Position numbers and translations under genes: made by a program
Part shown: positions 6,418-8,470 of the stretch, piece by piece
How the letters are laid out: the number at the start of each line of letters is the position of its first letter
Position numbering within the stretch: position 1 is the stretch's first letter
The notes under the pieces: model-generated
The model's input: the letters and a program-made list of their open reading frames with translations, nothing else
Databases searched by the model: none
Told to the model about the DNA's origin: nothing
Assembly (NCBI GenBank): GCA_016214925.1
Contig: JACRMO010000204.1
Location: 1 to 8,470 of the forward strand
Direction of reading: 5' to 3'
DNA length: 8,470 bases
From: Gammaproteobacteria bacterium
GTDB taxonomy: Bacteria; Pseudomonadota; Gammaproteobacteria; Thiohalobacterales; Thiohalobacteraceae

Positions 6418-6750
6418 ATGAATAAACGTCTATTGGCACTGGATGGCGTGCAGGTGATCTGCCTGTTTCGCGACGACGGCTCGCTGGTCGAGGGCTATGG
6501 CGTGTTGGACGAGGATGGTATGGCGCGGCTCGCGCACTTCGCCCACGAATATAAACGTATGGTGCAGGCCAATGCCGATCAGCTGTCGATGTTCACTCAG
6601 ATGCGCGGCTGGACGCCGCCGCGTGGCTGGATTGTGCGCGGTGTAGGCGCCACGGTGTGCAGCGTGGGTAATCTGGTGTGTCTGGTGGAAAACCGCGAGG
6701 CGTCGCTCAACGAGGTTATGAACGAGCTGCGCGAGGCGGCGAGTTACTAA
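6418..6750 (+). CDS. DUF2173-like protein, third paralogue
   Basis: A 110-residue soluble protein. RLLALDGVQVICLFRDDGSLVEG at the N-terminus, a central helix (about residues 34-60) and the C-terminal core RGWIVRGVGATVCSVGNL (about 68-85) followed by ENREASLNEVMNELRE match the first paralogue well, including the Cys of TVC and the Asn-hydrophobic pair. The start at ATG 6418 is six bases after the previous stop. Its ribosome binding site, if any, is the G-rich end of the preceding gene (GGGGTGA), so translational coupling is likely. The run ends here: the next feature is a tRNA on the other strand, and no clear terminator is seen in the 38 bases between them. Function is unknown. Confidence 0.76.
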   Translation: MNKRLLALDGVQVICLFRDDGSLVEGYGVLDEDGMARLAHFAHEYKRMVQANADQLSMFTQMRGWTPPRGWIVRGVGATVCSVGNLVCLVENREASLNEVMNELREAASY

Positions 6751-6788
6751 ATTAAATGGCGCTGCTAGAAACTACGGGATCGCCAAAA

Positions 6789-6864
6789 TGGCGCTCCCTA
6801 GGGGATTCGAACCCCTGTTACCGACGTGAGAGGCCAGCGTCCTAGGCCACTAGACGAAGGGAGC
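6789..6864 (-). tRNA. tRNA-Glu, anticodon CUC
   Basis: The reverse strand folds as a standard 76-base tRNA with CCA encoded: acceptor GCTCCCT / AGGGAGC, D-arm GTC/GAC, anticodon arm CTGGC / GTCGG with loop CTCTCAC, variable TAAC, T-arm AGGGG / CCCCT with loop TTCGAAT, discriminator G and CCA. It matches E. coli tRNA-Glu closely but the anticodon (6830-6828) is CTC rather than TTC, so it reads GAG only. The anticodon stem has two G-U pairs. A genome of this GC content would be expected to carry a separate tRNA-Glu(UUC) elsewhere. Confidence 0.96.
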
Positions 6865-6897
6865 GTGATGGGACTGCGCCCGAACTTGGGCGGTGCT

Positions 6898-6925
6898 ATT
6901 ATACGCACGCCCTGAACGAGCACAA
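6898..6925 (-). promoter_or_regulatory. Promoter of the tRNA-Glu gene
   Basis: On the minus strand a perfect TATAAT at 6903-6898 is preceded at 16 bases by TTGTGC (6925-6920). The following bases, AGCACCGCCC, form a GC-rich discriminator of the kind found at stringently controlled stable-RNA promoters. Transcription would start near 6891, leaving a leader of about 27 bases before the tRNA. Confidence 0.7.
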
Positions 6926-7087
6926 GCCGATGCCGCAGCCGTTTCCAGGCCTTTCAAAAAACATCAGAACAAGTTGATCGACCGGGTGGATGGAATACGC
7001 TGGCGTGACAAAATGCGCGGATTACAGGCTCTGAACGGGGCGATCAGGGTGTGGCTGGGCGGCGGCAAACGCAGCCTCGATGGTTTC

Positions 7088-8452
7088 ATGCGGAGATTCC
7101 GCAAGCAGGAAGACAGCGCAATCAATCCTACGACGCCCACCATCATCCCGCGTTCCGAACACGCGATCACCCGCTCCAACATCAGTCCGAGTGCGCTGAA
7201 GGTTCTGTATCGCCTCAAGGATGCCGGCTTTAACGCCTGCCTGGTCGGCGGTGGTGTGCGCGATCTGCTGCTGGGCCGCGAACCCAAGGATTTCGACGTC
7301 GCCACCGACGCCCATCCCGAACAGATCCGCCAACTGTTCCGCAATTGCCGCTTGATCGGCCGGCGCTTCCGCCTCGCGCATGTGGTCTACGGTCGCGAGG
7401 TCATCGAAGTCGCGACCTTCCGCGGTCAGCAGACCGGTGGCGAGGAGGATGACAGCGAACAGGCCATGACCGACGAAGGCCGCATCCTGCGCGACAACAT
7501 CTACGGCACGGTGGAGGAAGACGCCTGGCGCCGCGACTTCACCGTCAACGCGCTCTACTACGACATCGCGGATTTCTCGGTGCGCGATTATGTCGGTGGC
7601 ATGGCCGACCTCAAGGCCGGTGTGCTGCGCCTGATCGGCGATCCCGATGTGCGTTACCGCGAGGATCCGGTACGCATGCTGCGCGCCGCGCGCTTCGCCG
7701 CCAAACTCGGCTTCCGTCTCGATCCCGCGACCGCGGAGGCGATCCCGCGTCTGGCCGATCTGTTGCTGGATATCTCGCCGGCGCGGATCTACGAGGAAGT
7801 GCTCAAGTTGTTCATGAGCGGCGAGGCGGTGGCGAGCTACGAGCTGCTGCGTCAGTACGGCCTGTTCGGCCAACTGTTCCCGGAGACCGAGGCGGCACTG
7901 GCGCAGGAAATCGACGGGCATCCGCAGATTCTCATCAGCCGCGCGCTGGAAAACACCGACACGCGCATCGACGAAGACAAGCCGGTCACGCCGGCGTTTC
8001 TGTTCGCGGCGTTGTTGTGGCCGCCGGTGCAGCGGCGTTGGCAGGCGACGGCGGCGGAGCTGGGCGATATACCCGCGCTGCTAGAGGCGGGCGCCTGGAT
8101 CGTCACTGCGCAGGCCGGACACACGTCCTTGCCGAAACGCTTCAGCATGCCGATGCGCGAGATCTGGTCGTTGCAGCCGCGCTTCGAACAGATCAGCGGT
8201 CGGCGTCCGTTGCGGCTGGTGACCCATCCGCGTTTTCGCGCCGCTTACGATTTCCTGCTGCTGCGCGGGGCGGCCGGCGAGGTCGATCAGAAGCTCTGCG
8301 ATTGGTGGACTACGTTCCAGGCCGAATCGCCGGAGGCGCGCGATCATATGCTGACGGCGTCGACCGAAAAGAAACCGAAGAAACGCCGCCGGCGCCGGAG
8401 CGGCGGCGCCAAGCGTGACGCCGGCGGATCCGCGGATGCAACGGACAGCTGA
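7088..8452 (+). CDS. pcnB: Poly(A) polymerase I PcnB
   Basis: Adds 3' poly(A) tails to RNA, promoting decay by exonucleases. From ATG 7088 the product has 454 residues, the usual PcnB size. In order: IIPRSEHAI (about 19-27), the nucleotidyltransferase signature LVGGGVRDLLLG (52-63) with catalytic D68 and D70 in KDFDVAT, GRRFRLAH (91-98), EVATFRG (107-113), RRDFTVNALYY with the third carboxylate D150, and the neck motif RYREDPVRMLRA (189-200). The first-to-third Asp spacing (82) equals that of E. coli PcnB. GRRFRLAH and EVATFRG favour poly(A) polymerase over CCA-adding enzyme. The C-terminus is a strongly basic tail (KKPKKRRRRR), as in relatives, suited to RNA or partner binding. The start is uncertain: ATG 7088 and ATG 7013 both lack a good ribosome binding site, and an ATC at 7121 has one. 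The frame remains open back to 6893, into the tRNA promoter. Confidence 0.93.
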   Translation: MRRFRKQEDSAINPTTPTIIPRSEHAITRSNISPSALKVLYRLKDAGFNACLVGGGVRDLLLGREPKDFDVATDAHPEQIRQLFRNCRLIGRRFRLAHVVYGREVIEVATFRGQQTGGEEDDSEQAMTDEGRILRDNIYGTVEEDAWRRDFTVNALYYDIADFSVRDYVGGMADLKAGVLRLIGDPDVRYREDPVRMLRAARFAAKLGFRLDPATAEAIPRLADLLLDISPARIYEEVLKLFMSGEAVASYELLRQYGLFGQLFPETEAALAQEIDGHPQILISRALENTDTRIDEDKPVTPAFLFAALLWPPVQRRWQATAAELGDIPALLEAGAWIVTAQAGHTSLPKRFSMPMREIWSLQPRFEQISGRRPLRLVTHPRFRAAYDFLLLRGAAGEVDQKLCDWWTTFQAESPEARDHMLTASTEKKPKKRRRRRSGGAKRDAGGSADATDS

Positions 8453-8470
8453 AGTCACTGTCTTCATCGG
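8436..8470 (+). CDS. folK: Probable FolK (HPPK), first codons only
   Basis: The last 35 bases contain ATG 8436 in a frame reading MQRTAEVTVFIG before the window ends. VTVFIG followed by a glycine-rich turn is the usual first strand of 6-hydroxymethyl-7,8-dihydropterin pyrophosphokinase, a folate synthesis enzyme, and folK directly follows pcnB in many gammaproteobacteria. The start would overlap the pcnB stop by 17 bases. The identification leans on gene order as much as on sequence, because only 11 codons and a partial one are visible. Confidence 0.6.
   Translation, partial: MQRTAEVTVFI

Noticed and set aside
6893..7087. pcnB start at GTG 6893
   Set aside because: It falls inside the tRNA-Glu promoter, lacks a ribosome binding site, and gives an N-terminus far longer than the family's.

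Overview
The window looks like the chromosome of a GC-rich gammaproteobacterium. The evidence is the divergent pepA / lptF-lptG pair, a pcnB-folK junction, a tRNA-Glu of ordinary gammaproteobacterial form, and a three-gene run of DUF2173-type proteins. As far as I recall, DUF2173 proteins are mostly found in sulfur-oxidising and related proteobacteria. The phylum/class call is fairly safe; the sulfur-oxidiser hint is weak.

Layout, left to right. (1) 1-1308, minus: pepA, leucyl aminopeptidase, lacking its last part beyond the window edge. (2) 1445-3452, plus: lptF and lptG, the two membrane permeases of the LPS exporter LptB2FG. Both are damaged. lptF has lost the coding region for its first transmembrane helix, and lptG has lost about 25 codons from its periplasmic domain together with its reading frame. 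(3) 3453-3832: a gene-free, relatively AT-rich stretch with a good sigma70-like promoter whose -10 lies inside a perfect inverted repeat. (4) 3833-4915, plus: a secreted, extremely acidic protein made almost entirely of 22 thrombospondin-type-3-like calcium-binding repeats. (5) 4979-5013: a strong bidirectional terminator. (6) 5071-5535, minus: an RDD-family membrane protein. (7) 5704-6750, plus: three small tandem DUF2173-like genes, divergent from RDD. (8) 6789-6864, minus: tRNA-Glu(CUC) with a recognisable promoter. (9) 7088-8452, plus: pcnB, poly(A) polymerase I, whose start codon is uncertain. (10) 8436-8470, plus: the first codons of a probable folK overlapping the pcnB stop.

Most of the window is housekeeping backbone. 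PepA, the Lpt permeases and the RDD protein often sit together in gammaproteobacteria, and pcnB-folK is a standard pair. The accessory-looking parts are the acidic repeat protein between lptG and RDD, and the DUF2173 triplet between RDD and the tRNA. The points most worth a second look are the two deletions in an essential gene pair (real lesions or assembly errors), the stand-alone repeat protein with its palindromic promoter, and the DUF2173 triplet with a strongly diverged middle member.
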